This document shows, piece by piece, positions 44,306 to 52,689 of a DNA stretch of 64,000 nt (within the stretch, counting starts at the first letter, position 1; each line of letters starts with the position of its first letter). The DNA lies in contig CAMAWH010000025.1 in the NCBI GenBank assembly GCA_945861635.1, positions 1 to 64,000 of the forward strand. Direction: 5' to 3'. A program made the translations under genes and the position numbers. The notes beneath the pieces were generated by a model. It was not told where the DNA came from and made no database searches. It saw nothing but the letters and a program-made list of their open reading frames with translations. The DNA is from Klebsiella pneumoniae (GTDB lineage Bacteria > Myxococcota_A > UBA796 > SXON01).

Positions 44306-46531
44306 ATGAGCTTCCTGTTCGGCGATTGTTGTGGTCCCGGTGGGCACCTGGTCTGGACTGGGCCGGCCTGGCTGACTTCCGTGGTCGGCATCTGCGTCGT
44401 CATCACATTCGCGTTGGCCATCCGTCCGCAACCCCGTCGTCGCCTGGCGGAATTGGCGCTGCTGACGGTCGCTGGTGCTGCGCTGATGGTGAGCGCGGCA
44501 GGACCGGTCTGGGTGCAAGAGGGCGAGCGCATTGAGCGCGGTCGCATGGTCGTGCTCGTCGACGCGTCGCGATCCATGTCCGTGACGGATGCCGGCGGCG
44601 TGCCGCGGTCCGCTGCGGTGGAGGCTGCGCTCGCGGGAATCACCGGCGCCGAAGTGTACGCCTTCGGCGATGAGATCGCCCCGGGGGTGCCGGGCGCCTA
44701 CGACCTCGCGGGCACCGACATCGGCGGGGCCCTGGCCGCAATCAGCGCGCGCTACGCCGGTGAAAAGCTGGAGGGCATCGCGCTCGTGACCGACGGACTC
44801 GACCGCGGCGGCCTGCGCCGGCGCCTCCCGCTGGAGGGTGCCGCCGTCCTCCCCAAACTTGGCGGCCCGCTCACGGTGTACCAAATTGGTGCCGACGAGG
44901 CGCTCTCCGACCTCGCCGTCACGGACATGCGCGGAGGCGGCTTCGCCTTTTTGCGATCGCCCTTCGGCATTGACGTCGACGTGCTCGCTCAGAACGTCGT
45001 GATGCCGGATGTCGTCGTCACGCTCACACGGGATGGGCAGCCCGTAGCGCATACCAGCGTTCGCCTCGGACCGGACGGCCGTGCCACCGCCCACTTTGCC
45101 GTCACCCCGGACCTCGTCGGCCGATTCATCTATGAGGCCACCGTTCCCGCACCTCCGGGAGACGCCGTGCCCGCGAACAACGCTCTCACTCTTGCCGTTC
45201 GTGTCGTGCGAGATCGCCTCCGCGTCCTGCAGGTGTGCGGCTCTCCCAGTCAAGATCAGAAGTTTCTTCGGCTCTTTCTCAAAGAAGACCCTGGGGTCGA
45301 TCTGGTGTCCTTCTTCATCCTCCGCACGCCCTCGGACTTCGGTTCCGGCTACAGCCCGGACGAACTGGCGCTTATTGAGTTCCCGTACGAGCGGCTGTTT
45401 TCGACCGATCTCCTTACGTTCGACTTGGTGATCCTCCAAAACTTCGATTGGAAGCCGTACTTTGGTCACGGCGCCCCCGCGCTGCTTCAGAACCTCGCCG
45501 ACTACGTCCGCTCCGGTCACGCATTGGCGATGATCGGTGGTGATCGTAGCTTTGACCTTGGGGAGTGGGCGAACACGCCGGTGGCGGAGGTGTTGCCGGT
45601 CCGATTGGGTGTGCAGGGAGATGCGGCCGATGTCGCGCCGTTCACCCCGGTGCTCACACCGGAGGGCGCGCGGCATCCCGTCACAGCCATGTCCGCGGAC
45701 GGCGCCGAGAACGAGCGGACATGGGCGCAGCTCTCCCCCCTCGACGGGTTCAATCTCTCGATGGGCCCGTCGCAAGGGGCAACTGTGCTTCTCACCCATC
45801 CCACCCGCACGGATGCTGGTGGAACGCCGTTGCCGGTGATCGCGGTGGGCTCGTACAAAGCCGGCCGCACGCTCGCGCTGATGGGGGACAGTTCGTGGCG
45901 CTGGTCGTTTGCCGAGGCGGGCGCGGGTCGTGGAAACCAGTCGTACCTGCGATTCTGGAAGAACGCGATGCGTTGGCTCATCGGGGACCCGGAGGATCGG
46001 CCGGTGGGCGTGGATGTGGCACGGGACAACTACCAACCGGGGGAGGAGGTGCGCATCGTTGTGCGCGCGCGGGACGCCGGGTTCAACGCGGCGGCGGGGG
46101 CCGTCGTCATCGCGACCGTGTCCGGCCCGGGCGGTTCCGTTCGCATCGAGGGCGTGGCCGGCGCGGATGGCATTGCGACGCTGGCCGGCCCCTCAGAGGT
46201 CCGAGGCGCGTATCGGGTGCGCGTGGACGCCCGGGATGCCAAGGGCGCGGCGTTGGGCGATGCTTCGACTGTGTACGCGGTGATCACACGCGACCCCGAG
46301 ATTGAGGAAGTCGAGCCCGACTCGGCGTTTCTGCGCGCGTTGGCATCCGCCGCGGGTGGAAAATACGTCGCGAGCGGAGAGCATTCCGCGCCGCTGCGGG
46401 ACGAGAATTCGGGCCGCCGCGTGCGCGAACGCAAGGAGGCCGCACTCTACGCTGCGCCCATCCTGCCGTTGATCTTTGGGGTGTGTGCGTCCATGAGCTG
46501 GTGGTTGCGGCGGCGGTCGGGGCTGCGGTAG
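44306..46531 (+). CDS. Membrane vWA/glutamine-amidotransferase-like protein, last gene of MoxR operon
   Basis: This 741-residue protein has two N-terminal transmembrane helices (about residues 20-40 and 48-66). A vWA domain with intact MIDAS DASRS (VLVDASRSMSV) is followed by a beta region and a GATase1-like domain (about 300-560; LVILQNFDWKPYF, GHALAMIGGDRSFDLGEW). It ends with an Ig-like domain and a C-terminal helix. The layout mirrors the BatA-like protein two genes upstream, so the two may form a heteromeric membrane complex. GGAG lies 14 nt before the ATG. Confidence 0.82.
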   Translation: MSFLFGDCCGPGGHLVWTGPAWLTSVVGICVVITFALAIRPQPRRRLAELALLTVAGAALMVSAAGPVWVQEGERIERGRMVVLVDASRSMSVTDAGGVPRSAAVEAALAGITGAEVYAFGDEIAPGVPGAYDLAGTDIGGALAAISARYAGEKLEGIALVTDGLDRGGLRRRLPLEGAAVLPKLGGPLTVYQIGADEALSDLAVTDMRGGGFAFLRSPFGIDVDVLAQNVVMPDVVVTLTRDGQPVAHTSVRLGPDGRATAHFAVTPDLVGRFIYEATVPAPPGDAVPANNALTLAVRVVRDRLRVLQVCGSPSQDQKFLRLFLKEDPGVDLVSFFILRTPSDFGSGYSPDELALIEFPYERLFSTDLLTFDLVILQNFDWKPYFGHGAPALLQNLADYVRSGHALAMIGGDRSFDLGEWANTPVAEVLPVRLGVQGDAADVAPFTPVLTPEGARHPVTAMSADGAENERTWAQLSPLDGFNLSMGPSQGATVLLTHPTRTDAGGTPLPVIAVGSYKAGRTLALMGDSSWRWSFAEAGAGRGNQSYLRFWKNAMRWLIGDPEDRPVGVDVARDNYQPGEEVRIVVRARDAGFNAAAGAVVIATVSGPGGSVRIEGVAGADGIATLAGPSEVRGAYRVRVDARDAKGAALGDASTVYAVITRDPEIEEVEPDSAFLRALASAAGGKYVASGEHSAPLRDENSGRRVRERKEAALYAAPILPLIFGVCASMSWWLRRRSGLR

Positions 46532-46560
46532 CGAAGCGGGAGGGGTGTTACGCGGTTGGC

Positions 46561-47097
46561 ATGCTCCTCTTTGGTACCGTTGCCCTCGCCCTCGCCGCCG
46601 AACCCAACCGTTGTGTCGTGAGTTGGTCGCCGCCGACGTCAGGGTGTGCGATTCGCACGACGATCGAGGCGCACGGGTCGGGTCCGAACCGGAAGGCGGC
46701 CGAGCGCGCTGCGCGTAAGCAGCTTGGCGTTGCCATCGATGCCACCGCATTGTCGCAGATGGCTCGGCTTGGTACCCCCGTCCTGGGCGATTTTTCGTCG
46801 TGTAAGGACGATGTCGCGACAGCCTACATCGATTGCTTTCCGGACACGACGCTATCCGCGCCGGACGCGCTGTGTTTTGTGACGCTCGACGACGTCGAGT
46901 GCTGGAACGGGGACGTCCTGCATGTGGAGACGCTGGGATGGAAGGCGCTCGAGGAAGGCCGCAAGCAGATGTGCGCTGCGGTGGACGCGCGGATCGTCGC
47001 GCTGAACTACACGGACATGGTGCCCAAGCAGGCGATATGCAAGGCGGCGTGTGAGGTGAAGACGGTTGTGCGCTGCCCGACCGGGGCGAATCCCTGA
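46561..47097 (+). CDS. Small Cys-rich exported protein
   Basis: This 178-residue protein has a very short signal peptide (MLLFGTVALALAAEP) and ten cysteines spread through the mature chain, so five disulfides are possible. A basic amphipathic segment (RKAAERAARKQLGV) lies near residues 48-62. It begins 29 bp after the MoxR operon and precedes the FG-GAP lipoprotein. No ribosome site or good -10 is visible at the start. I recognise no family; the export and disulfide-rich nature are what can be seen. Confidence 0.6.
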   Translation: MLLFGTVALALAAEPNRCVVSWSPPTSGCAIRTTIEAHGSGPNRKAAERAARKQLGVAIDATALSQMARLGTPVLGDFSSCKDDVATAYIDCFPDTTLSAPDALCFVTLDDVECWNGDVLHVETLGWKALEEGRKQMCAAVDARIVALNYTDMVPKQAICKAACEVKTVVRCPTGANP

Positions 47098-47123
47098 CAG
47101 CAGGGCGCGGGCGCGCGTACACT
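47094..47123 (+). promoter_or_regulatory. Predicted leaderless promoter of the FG-GAP lipoprotein gene
   Basis: CTGACA (47094-47099), 18 nt, TACACT (47118-47123), then 6 nt, then the GTG start at 47130. Transcription would begin at or next to the start codon. No ribosome site exists in between. This is the clearest leaderless example in the window, together with the one at 59862-59891. Confidence 0.55.
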
Positions 47124-47129
47124 GCCGCC

Positions 47130-48737
47130 GTGCTCCTTTTCGCCGCTGCATGCGTCTCCGGTGCCGACGCACCGGCAGGTACACCCGACGCAGACTCGGC
47201 ACTTCCCCTCGCGTGCACAGAACCCAGCGCAGGGATCGACCGCTTCACGAGACAGGATGCGGCGCGCGGACTGACGATCCCCTTCGAGTACCCGTGGGAT
47301 GCGTGGGATGGCATGATAACGACCGGCGTCGCGCTCATGGCCGTGGACGATCTGGACGCCGATGGAGACCTGGACTTCATGCAAGGCCGTCTCGCCGGGG
47401 CGCCGATGGTATTTGCAAACGATGGCAAAGGGTTCTTCGCGTCCGCCATTGACCTTCCGGCCTTGGTGGCGCCGCCCGAGATTCCCATGCTTGGTGTCCT
47501 CTCGATCTCGACGGCAGACCTCGATGGGGACGCTCTGCCGGACGTCATCGCTGCGGGACGATCCTTTGTCGAGGTCTACTGGAATCTCGGTGGCCTCTCG
47601 TTTTCGCAGCCGATCGCGATTCACATCGACCCGATCGCCGGCGATGCCATCTACCAACCGCTCTCGCTCGCTGATTTTGACGGCGATGGCGTGCTCGACA
47701 TGGCGCTTCCACCGGTGACCCACGCCACGGCGCCCCCAGGAGAAGACGGCGTTCCACTTCCAATTCGCATGTACTACCAACGTGATGGCACGTTTGTCCG
47801 TGGGCCCGATCTCGTCGCGAACGGCATCGGCTCGGTGACGCTCGTCTCGCTGGCCTCCGACCGTGACGCCGACGGTGATATGGACCTTTTCGTCTTTGCC
47901 GATCGACTTTTCCCTAACCTTGTGTGGCGGAATGACGGCGTGGGGAGCGATGGCTTTCCGGTTTTTGTCGAGGAGGCCGCCGATTTGGTGTTGGACGCTG
48001 TGGTGGCGGCCATGGGCGTAGATAGCGCCGATCTCAATGGTGACGGTGCCCTGGATTATTGCGTGACGGACACGACGCCGCCAAAGTGTTGGCTCAGTGA
48101 TGGTGCCGGGCGCTATTATGAGGGGGCGCTGGCACTTGGGTTGGTTCCCGCGGACCCCGCGGATGAGACGTACGGTACGGTCGGTTGGTCCTTCGATCTC
48201 GTCGATCTGGACAACGATGCCGCGTTGGATGCCGTTCAGGCAAGTGGCCCCTGCACCAACCAGATTCGCGACGGCGTGCAGGTTCCCTACGCCGACCTGC
48301 TGTGGCACGGCACCGCGGAGGGGACGTTTGTCGATGTGAGTGAGGCGGTGGGTTTTGCGGATACGAGTGACAATTACTCGATGGTGACGGCGGACTTCGA
48401 TGGGGACGGCGCGTGGGAGATCGTGGTGGGCGGACCCGGCGCGCCACCCAAATTTTACCAGAATCGCTGCACGGTTGGGGCATGGTTGGACATCCTTCTG
48501 GTCGGCGCCCCCGGAAACGCGCCCGCGTTCGGCGCGCGGGTGGAGGTTGACGTCGGCGGAGTCACCCAGATCCGCGAGCAGTACGGCCTTCGCAGTCCGG
48601 CGTCCGGACCGCGCGAGATGCACTTCGGGCTGGGAAACGTAGACGTCGTCGATGCGATCCGCGTTCTCTGGCCCGACGGGGAGCGGTCGGAGGTGGGCCA
48701 GACGGCGGCGCGCCAGCGTCTCGTGATCGGCCGGTAG
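47130..48737 (+). CDS. FG-GAP/VCBS repeat lipoprotein with ASPIC/UnbV-like C-terminus
   Basis: This 535-residue lipoprotein has lipobox AAAC (Cys8) and about seven FG-GAP blades with calcium loops: DLDADGDLDF, DLDGDALPD, DFDGDGVLDMA, DRDADGDMDLF, DLNGDGALDY, DLDNDAALDA and DFDGDGAWE. The C-terminal 90 residues contain GARVEVDVGGVTQIREQYGL and HFGLGNVDVVDAIRVLWPDG-type motifs of the ASPIC/UnbV domain. The fold is a surface beta-propeller with bound calcium. The start is GTG, 6 nt after a TACACT -10. Probable adhesion or ligand-binding role. Confidence 0.88.
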   Translation: MLLFAAACVSGADAPAGTPDADSALPLACTEPSAGIDRFTRQDAARGLTIPFEYPWDAWDGMITTGVALMAVDDLDADGDLDFMQGRLAGAPMVFANDGKGFFASAIDLPALVAPPEIPMLGVLSISTADLDGDALPDVIAAGRSFVEVYWNLGGLSFSQPIAIHIDPIAGDAIYQPLSLADFDGDGVLDMALPPVTHATAPPGEDGVPLPIRMYYQRDGTFVRGPDLVANGIGSVTLVSLASDRDADGDMDLFVFADRLFPNLVWRNDGVGSDGFPVFVEEAADLVLDAVVAAMGVDSADLNGDGALDYCVTDTTPPKCWLSDGAGRYYEGALALGLVPADPADETYGTVGWSFDLVDLDNDAALDAVQASGPCTNQIRDGVQVPYADLLWHGTAEGTFVDVSEAVGFADTSDNYSMVTADFDGDGAWEIVVGGPGAPPKFYQNRCTVGAWLDILLVGAPGNAPAFGARVEVDVGGVTQIREQYGLRSPASGPREMHFGLGNVDVVDAIRVLWPDGERSEVGQTAARQRLVIGR

Positions 48738-48785
48738 CGTCTACCTTCCGCCGGCGCTTCGTGCGGTTGCGGGCTACGAGGCGAC

Positions 48786-49217
48786 ATGCCATCGACCCGA
48801 ACGGACGACACAACCCTCCGCCGCATCCTCACCGAGAACCGCAGGGTTGCCGTCATCGGCGCAAAGGAGGGCGGCTGGGAGCCGGCGTTCTACGTGCCAG
48901 CGTACCTGCGCGAGCGCGGGTGGTCCGTGGTAGGCGTCAATCCGAAGCTGGCGGGGACAACGTGGTTGGGAACGGAGGCCGTCGCGACGTTGGCCGATCT
49001 CCCCGATCCGGTCGATGTGATCGACGTTTTCAGGCGGCCGGAATTCCTGATGGGCATTGCGCGGGAGATTCTGGCGCTCCCGTGGCGCCCGCGCGTCGTT
49101 TGGTTTCAGCTTGGAATTGCCGACGACGCGGCTGCGGAGTTGCTCGTCGCGGTCGGCATCGCGGTGGTGCAGGACCGTTGCATGAAGCCGGAGCATGAGC
49201 GTTTGGTGGGCGGGTAG
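48786..49217 (+). CDS. CoA-binding domain protein (YccU-like)
   Basis: This 143-residue single-domain Rossmann protein has RVAVIGAKEGGWEPAFYVPAYLRERGW, GVNPKLAG, DVIDVFRRPEF, and the C-terminal Cys in VVQDRCMKPEHERL. This is the standard pattern of the CoA-binding-2 (YccU) family, which binds CoA and is otherwise poorly understood. Length is normal. It stands alone, ending 12 bp from the convergent flavodoxin-fold gene. A weak TACGAG lies 4 nt before the ATG. Confidence 0.88.
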   Translation: MPSTRTDDTTLRRILTENRRVAVIGAKEGGWEPAFYVPAYLRERGWSVVGVNPKLAGTTWLGTEAVATLADLPDPVDVIDVFRRPEFLMGIAREILALPWRPRVVWFQLGIADDAAAELLVAVGIAVVQDRCMKPEHERLVGG

Positions 49218-49229
49218 CAACCCGCGCGC

Positions 49230-49787
49230 CTACCCCCGAAAATACCGTTCCGCAGCCGCAATCGCCACATGATCGCCCTTGACCGCGTCCGGTGGGCCGC
49301 CCTTTCCCCAGAGTTCACCTCCCCACTTCATCGACAGAAACTCCGCACACAGCCGCACCGAGTCGATCATGGGTTGGGCCTTGTCTCGATCGCCGCCGGT
49401 CGCCACCAGCCAGAGGGTTTTCTTCGCCATTTCCGCCTTGAATGGTACATCTGGCGTGCGCATCCACGCGCTCCAATGGTCAAGGTAGGTCTTGAGGGGG
49501 GAGGGGAGGCTGTACCAATAGATGGGGGAGACGAACACGATGTCCGACGCGGCGAGCGTGGCGTCGAGGAGGGTGGCCGGATCGCCAGTTGGCGGCTCAT
49601 ACTGTCCGACCGTGTGGCGGCGGTCCACGAAGGGGGGGAGCGTGAGCTGCGCGAGGTGGTGCCACACCTGAGGCGTACTCTCTGGCAGCGAGGCGGCGGC
49701 GCGCTGCGCGAGCCATTCGGTGTTGCCAACGCGGCCCGGTTCCCGGGTGGATGCGACGAGGAAAAGAACGCTGCGGGGGTTTGGCAC
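49230..49787 (-). CDS. Flavodoxin-fold NAD(P)H-dependent oxidoreductase
   Basis: This 185-residue protein has the FMN-reductase/flavodoxin-like fold: the phosphate-binding loop ASTREPGRVGNTEW (residues 12-25), a mid-domain FVSPIYWYSLPSPLKTYLDHW segment that forms the flavin site (FVSPIYWY is most telling), and a WLVATGGD strand-loop. Members reduce quinones, nitro compounds or azo dyes at the expense of NAD(P)H. The start is GTG at 49787, with TAGGCT 5 nt upstream and no ribosome site. No redox partner is adjacent. Confidence 0.88.
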   Translation of the reverse strand: MPNPRSVLFLVASTREPGRVGNTEWLAQRAAASLPESTPQVWHHLAQLTLPPFVDRRHTVGQYEPPTGDPATLLDATLAASDIVFVSPIYWYSLPSPLKTYLDHWSAWMRTPDVPFKAEMAKKTLWLVATGGDRDKAQPMIDSVRLCAEFLSMKWGGELWGKGGPPDAVKGDHVAIAAAERYFRG

Positions 49788-49834
49788 GCACGAGCCTAAT
49801 CAGCGGCGCGCTCGCCCGGTTACAACTCCCGGAA

Positions 49835-51046
49835 ATGCTCGTCCTCCTCCTCCTCTCTTGCGCCTCCGATCCCGATGGTGACGGCGTCATCGCGGGCGAT
49901 TGTGCGCCGAACGACGGCGCGATCTTCCCCGGCGCCCACGAATTCTGCAACGGCGTGGATGACGACTGTGACGACGCCGTCGATGAAACGTTCGATCTGG
50001 ACGAGGATACCTTTCTGGCGGACGAGGCCGACTGCCGCGCGCTCGGACTGCCTACGGATTGTGACGAAGGCAACGCCGCCGTCCACCCGGGCGCGGTCGA
50101 GACCTGTGATGGCACCGACGAGGACTGTTCCGGCGTCATCGACGACACAGTGGATGCCGATGCCGACGGCTTCTTCGCGTGTGAGGACTGTGACGACGAC
50201 GACGCCTTTGTCAACGCTGCGGCGCCGGAAGCTTGTGATGGCATCGACAACGACTGCTCAGGCGGGGCCGACGAACCCTGGGACGACGATGGGGATGGCG
50301 CTTCAGAGTGTGCCGACGACTGTGACGACGCCGACCCGCTCCGCTCGCCCGACCTGCCGGAGTCGTGTGATGGCGTCGATAACAACTGTGATGGGGCGGT
50401 GGATGAGGGGTTCGACGCCGATGCCGACGGGCAATTCACCTGCCGGGGAGACTGTGATGATCGCGATCCCGCGGTCTACAGCGGCGCCGAAGAGGCGTGT
50501 GACGGCGTGGACAACGACTGTGACGACACGACGCTGGAAGACGCGGACGTCGATGCGGACGGCTACTCCCTGTGTGACGGGGATTGCGCCGACGAAAACG
50601 CTGCAGCCTTGCCGGGCGGCGTGGAGGTGTGTGATGGCGCCGACAACGATTGCAACGGCGCCACGGATGAGCTTGCAACGTGTTTTGGGTGTGTGGACGC
50701 CCCGCCCTACATCGTCTGTCTGTCGGGCGTTGCGTGGGGGAGCGCCTCGGACGCCTGCCACACCTTCGGGGCTGATCTGGTCGTCATCGTCGATGCCGCG
50801 GAGAACGCCACCGTTGCGAATCTCGTTGCGTCGTACACGTCGGAGGCGGCCTGGATTGGGTACACCGACGGGACCACAGAGGGCACGTTCGAGTGGGTCG
50901 ACGGTTCGGGTACGGGCTACTCGAGTTGGGCCGGGGGCGAGCCCAATGATTCCGGGGGAGAAGACTGCGCCGCCACGAATTGGTCGTCCGTCCTCTACTG
51001 GAACGATTATGGCTGTTCGGCCGTTTTACCGTTTGTGTGCGAGTAG
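49835..51046 (+). CDS. MopE-repeat lipoprotein with C-type lectin domain
   Basis: This 403-residue lipoprotein has lipobox LLSC (Cys9). Six MopE-type calcium units follow (DGDGV.., DADADGF.., DDDGDGA.., DADADGQ.., DVDADGY.., each with DC and CDG(V/I)DNDC blocks) over residues 10-285. The last 115 residues are a C-type lectin domain: GVAWGSASDACHTFGADL, the core AAWIGYTD, WAGGEPND, then EDCAA and LYWNDYGCSAVLPFVCE. It carries both the EPN motif, which in animal lectins goes with mannose-type binding, and the WND calcium motif. This predicts a calcium-dependent surface carbohydrate receptor. Confidence 0.88.
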   Translation: MLVLLLLSCASDPDGDGVIAGDCAPNDGAIFPGAHEFCNGVDDDCDDAVDETFDLDEDTFLADEADCRALGLPTDCDEGNAAVHPGAVETCDGTDEDCSGVIDDTVDADADGFFACEDCDDDDAFVNAAAPEACDGIDNDCSGGADEPWDDDGDGASECADDCDDADPLRSPDLPESCDGVDNNCDGAVDEGFDADADGQFTCRGDCDDRDPAVYSGAEEACDGVDNDCDDTTLEDADVDADGYSLCDGDCADENAAALPGGVEVCDGADNDCNGATDELATCFGCVDAPPYIVCLSGVAWGSASDACHTFGADLVVIVDAAENATVANLVASYTSEAAWIGYTDGTTEGTFEWVDGSGTGYSSWAGGEPNDSGGEDCAATNWSSVLYWNDYGCSAVLPFVCE

Positions 51047-51054
51047 TTCGCCGA

Positions 51055-52641
51055 TCATTGTGACGCGACGGCCGTCCTGATCCGCTCCGGGCTCGTCTGA
51101 ATGACGGTGCGCGTATCGCTCACCCACACCGCGATGGTTTCGGGCGAAAACTCGCCGCGCGTGTCTGCTGCCACGGCTGCCGCGAGAAATGCCACATGGT
51201 CGTCGAGGGCGGCCTCCAGGTTCGCGCTCTCGAATGCGTCCGCCGCCGCAAGAAGTTCGGCATTGTACCGCGCAAGACATCCGGCGTTCGCGATGCAGAA
51301 TTGCAGCAGCTCGCCAATCCCGTCATACGGGCCGTACCACACGTCGTGGAGCGTCTGGTCGGCTCCCCAGGGGATCATCTGGAACCGGTCGGTGAGCGGG
51401 TCATGGTAGATGCGGTAGTTGTTGGCCGTGGTGTAGCCATCCCAATGGAGCAGCACAGCCTCGACCGCCAGCTCTCGCAGAATTTGATCCATGTCCACAA
51501 GTGCTTCAAGGTCGGCAAGTGCGCCATCACTGGGGCCGCGGTCGAGGATCGTCGTCACCGCGATGATGTCCGAACGGTCCTCTGCTTCCGGGCCCTCATC
51601 GTACTCAAAGCTGGTTTCTTCGCCGGCGGTGAAGTCGTCTCCGTACTTTCCCTCGTACAGCCGCCCACTTGGGTCGGACCACCACCGCGCCAGGAAGGTG
51701 TCGTCGATGCTCTCGACGTGAAGATACAGGCCCCAATCCTCGCCATTCACGATCAGGCGCATCCAGGCCGTTCGCGGTGCGGGCAGCCCCATCGCACGAA
51801 AGAACGCATACGCGAGCGCCTCGTGCGCGTAGCTTGGGTCCTGCACCATGTTGTTGAACGTGAGGGTTTCGAGCCCGCGCAGACGGTGGTCGTGCGTCGC
51901 GTTTAGATCAACCTTGAATGCGGCTTTGCCCGTGATCGCGCGCAGGGAGCCGTACACGCCCTTGATGCGCACTCCGACGTCCGGGAACCAGGCCGGCCCC
52001 CAGGCGAGCCCCGCCGGCACTTCCGTATACGGGTCGTAGGCAAGCGCGTGGATGGAGGCCTGCGGAAGCGTCAACTCGAACGTCAAAAGGTGATCGTCCG
52101 GAAACAGGACGTCACTTGGATCGGTCGACCTGCCCGGGTCGCTTCCGTTGGTGGCGTCGGGGGTTGGGCGCACAGTGTACGCCCACGCGCCGCCGTCGGG
52201 GTAGCGCGCCCATGCGGCGTCGGCGCCCATCTCCCCGGTGGCAAGCCGATCGCAGGCGATTCCGGCCACCGACAGCGTCAGCTTCTCACCGCCGGAATCT
52301 AGCGTAAACGGCGCATGGCCAGGGGCCTCGGAGCCATCGGCCCACAGGAGGATCCGGTCGCCGGGCGCAAGCTCCCGATCCGCGCCACTCCACGCTACAT
52401 CCCCGTCCGAAAGCGTGACATCCGCGAGCGAGACGGGGCGCTCCCCCCCGTTGTAGAGCTCGATCCAGTCGGAGAAGGCCAGCGCGCGGTCCATCACCGT
52501 GGAGTCATTTCGGGTCTGCACTTCATTGAGCCGCAGTGCCGAAACCTCGATCACGCCGCTGTCCTCGGCCAGGACAACGTCGGTCGGCGCGTCCGTGACC
52601 GGCACGAGGAAGCTATCGGAACAAGCGAGCAACCAAAGCAT
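51055..52641 (-). CDS. CotH-type secreted kinase lipoprotein with lamin-tail domain
   Basis: This 528-residue lipoprotein has lipobox LLAC. A lamin-tail (LTD) domain comes first (LRLNEVQTRN, WIELYNGG, GDRILLWADG; residues 30-140). A CotH kinase domain follows with VRIKGVYGS, DPSYAHEALAYAFFRAMG, VNGEDWGLYLHVESIDDTF and NNYRIYHDPLTDRFQMIPWGADQT. The usual PWDxD metal motif reads PWGAD, so one acidic residue is missing and activity is uncertain. I prefer the ATG at 52641, 7 nt after TACGAT, over the one at 52650. CotH proteins phosphorylate secreted partners. Confidence 0.85.
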   Translation of the reverse strand: MLWLLACSDSFLVPVTDAPTDVVLAEDSGVIEVSALRLNEVQTRNDSTVMDRALAFSDWIELYNGGERPVSLADVTLSDGDVAWSGADRELAPGDRILLWADGSEAPGHAPFTLDSGGEKLTLSVAGIACDRLATGEMGADAAWARYPDGGAWAYTVRPTPDATNGSDPGRSTDPSDVLFPDDHLLTFELTLPQASIHALAYDPYTEVPAGLAWGPAWFPDVGVRIKGVYGSLRAITGKAAFKVDLNATHDHRLRGLETLTFNNMVQDPSYAHEALAYAFFRAMGLPAPRTAWMRLIVNGEDWGLYLHVESIDDTFLARWWSDPSGRLYEGKYGDDFTAGEETSFEYDEGPEAEDRSDIIAVTTILDRGPSDGALADLEALVDMDQILRELAVEAVLLHWDGYTTANNYRIYHDPLTDRFQMIPWGADQTLHDVWYGPYDGIGELLQFCIANAGCLARYNAELLAAADAFESANLEAALDDHVAFLAAAVAADTRGEFSPETIAVWVSDTRTVIQTSPERIRTAVASQ

Positions 52642-52689
52642 CGCGAGCATCGTAGCGCGGACGGGTCGAGTTTTGCGCTCCGGCGCCCA

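Noticed and set aside
44261-46036. A 591-codon minus-strand frame
   Set aside because: It is opposite the vWA/GATase-like gene of the MoxR operon, whose MIDAS motif and membrane helices are clear; composition is typical of high-G+C antisense frames.
47007-48623. A 538-codon minus-strand frame
   Set aside because: It is antisense to the FG-GAP/ASPIC lipoprotein, whose calcium loops and ASPIC motifs identify the true strand.
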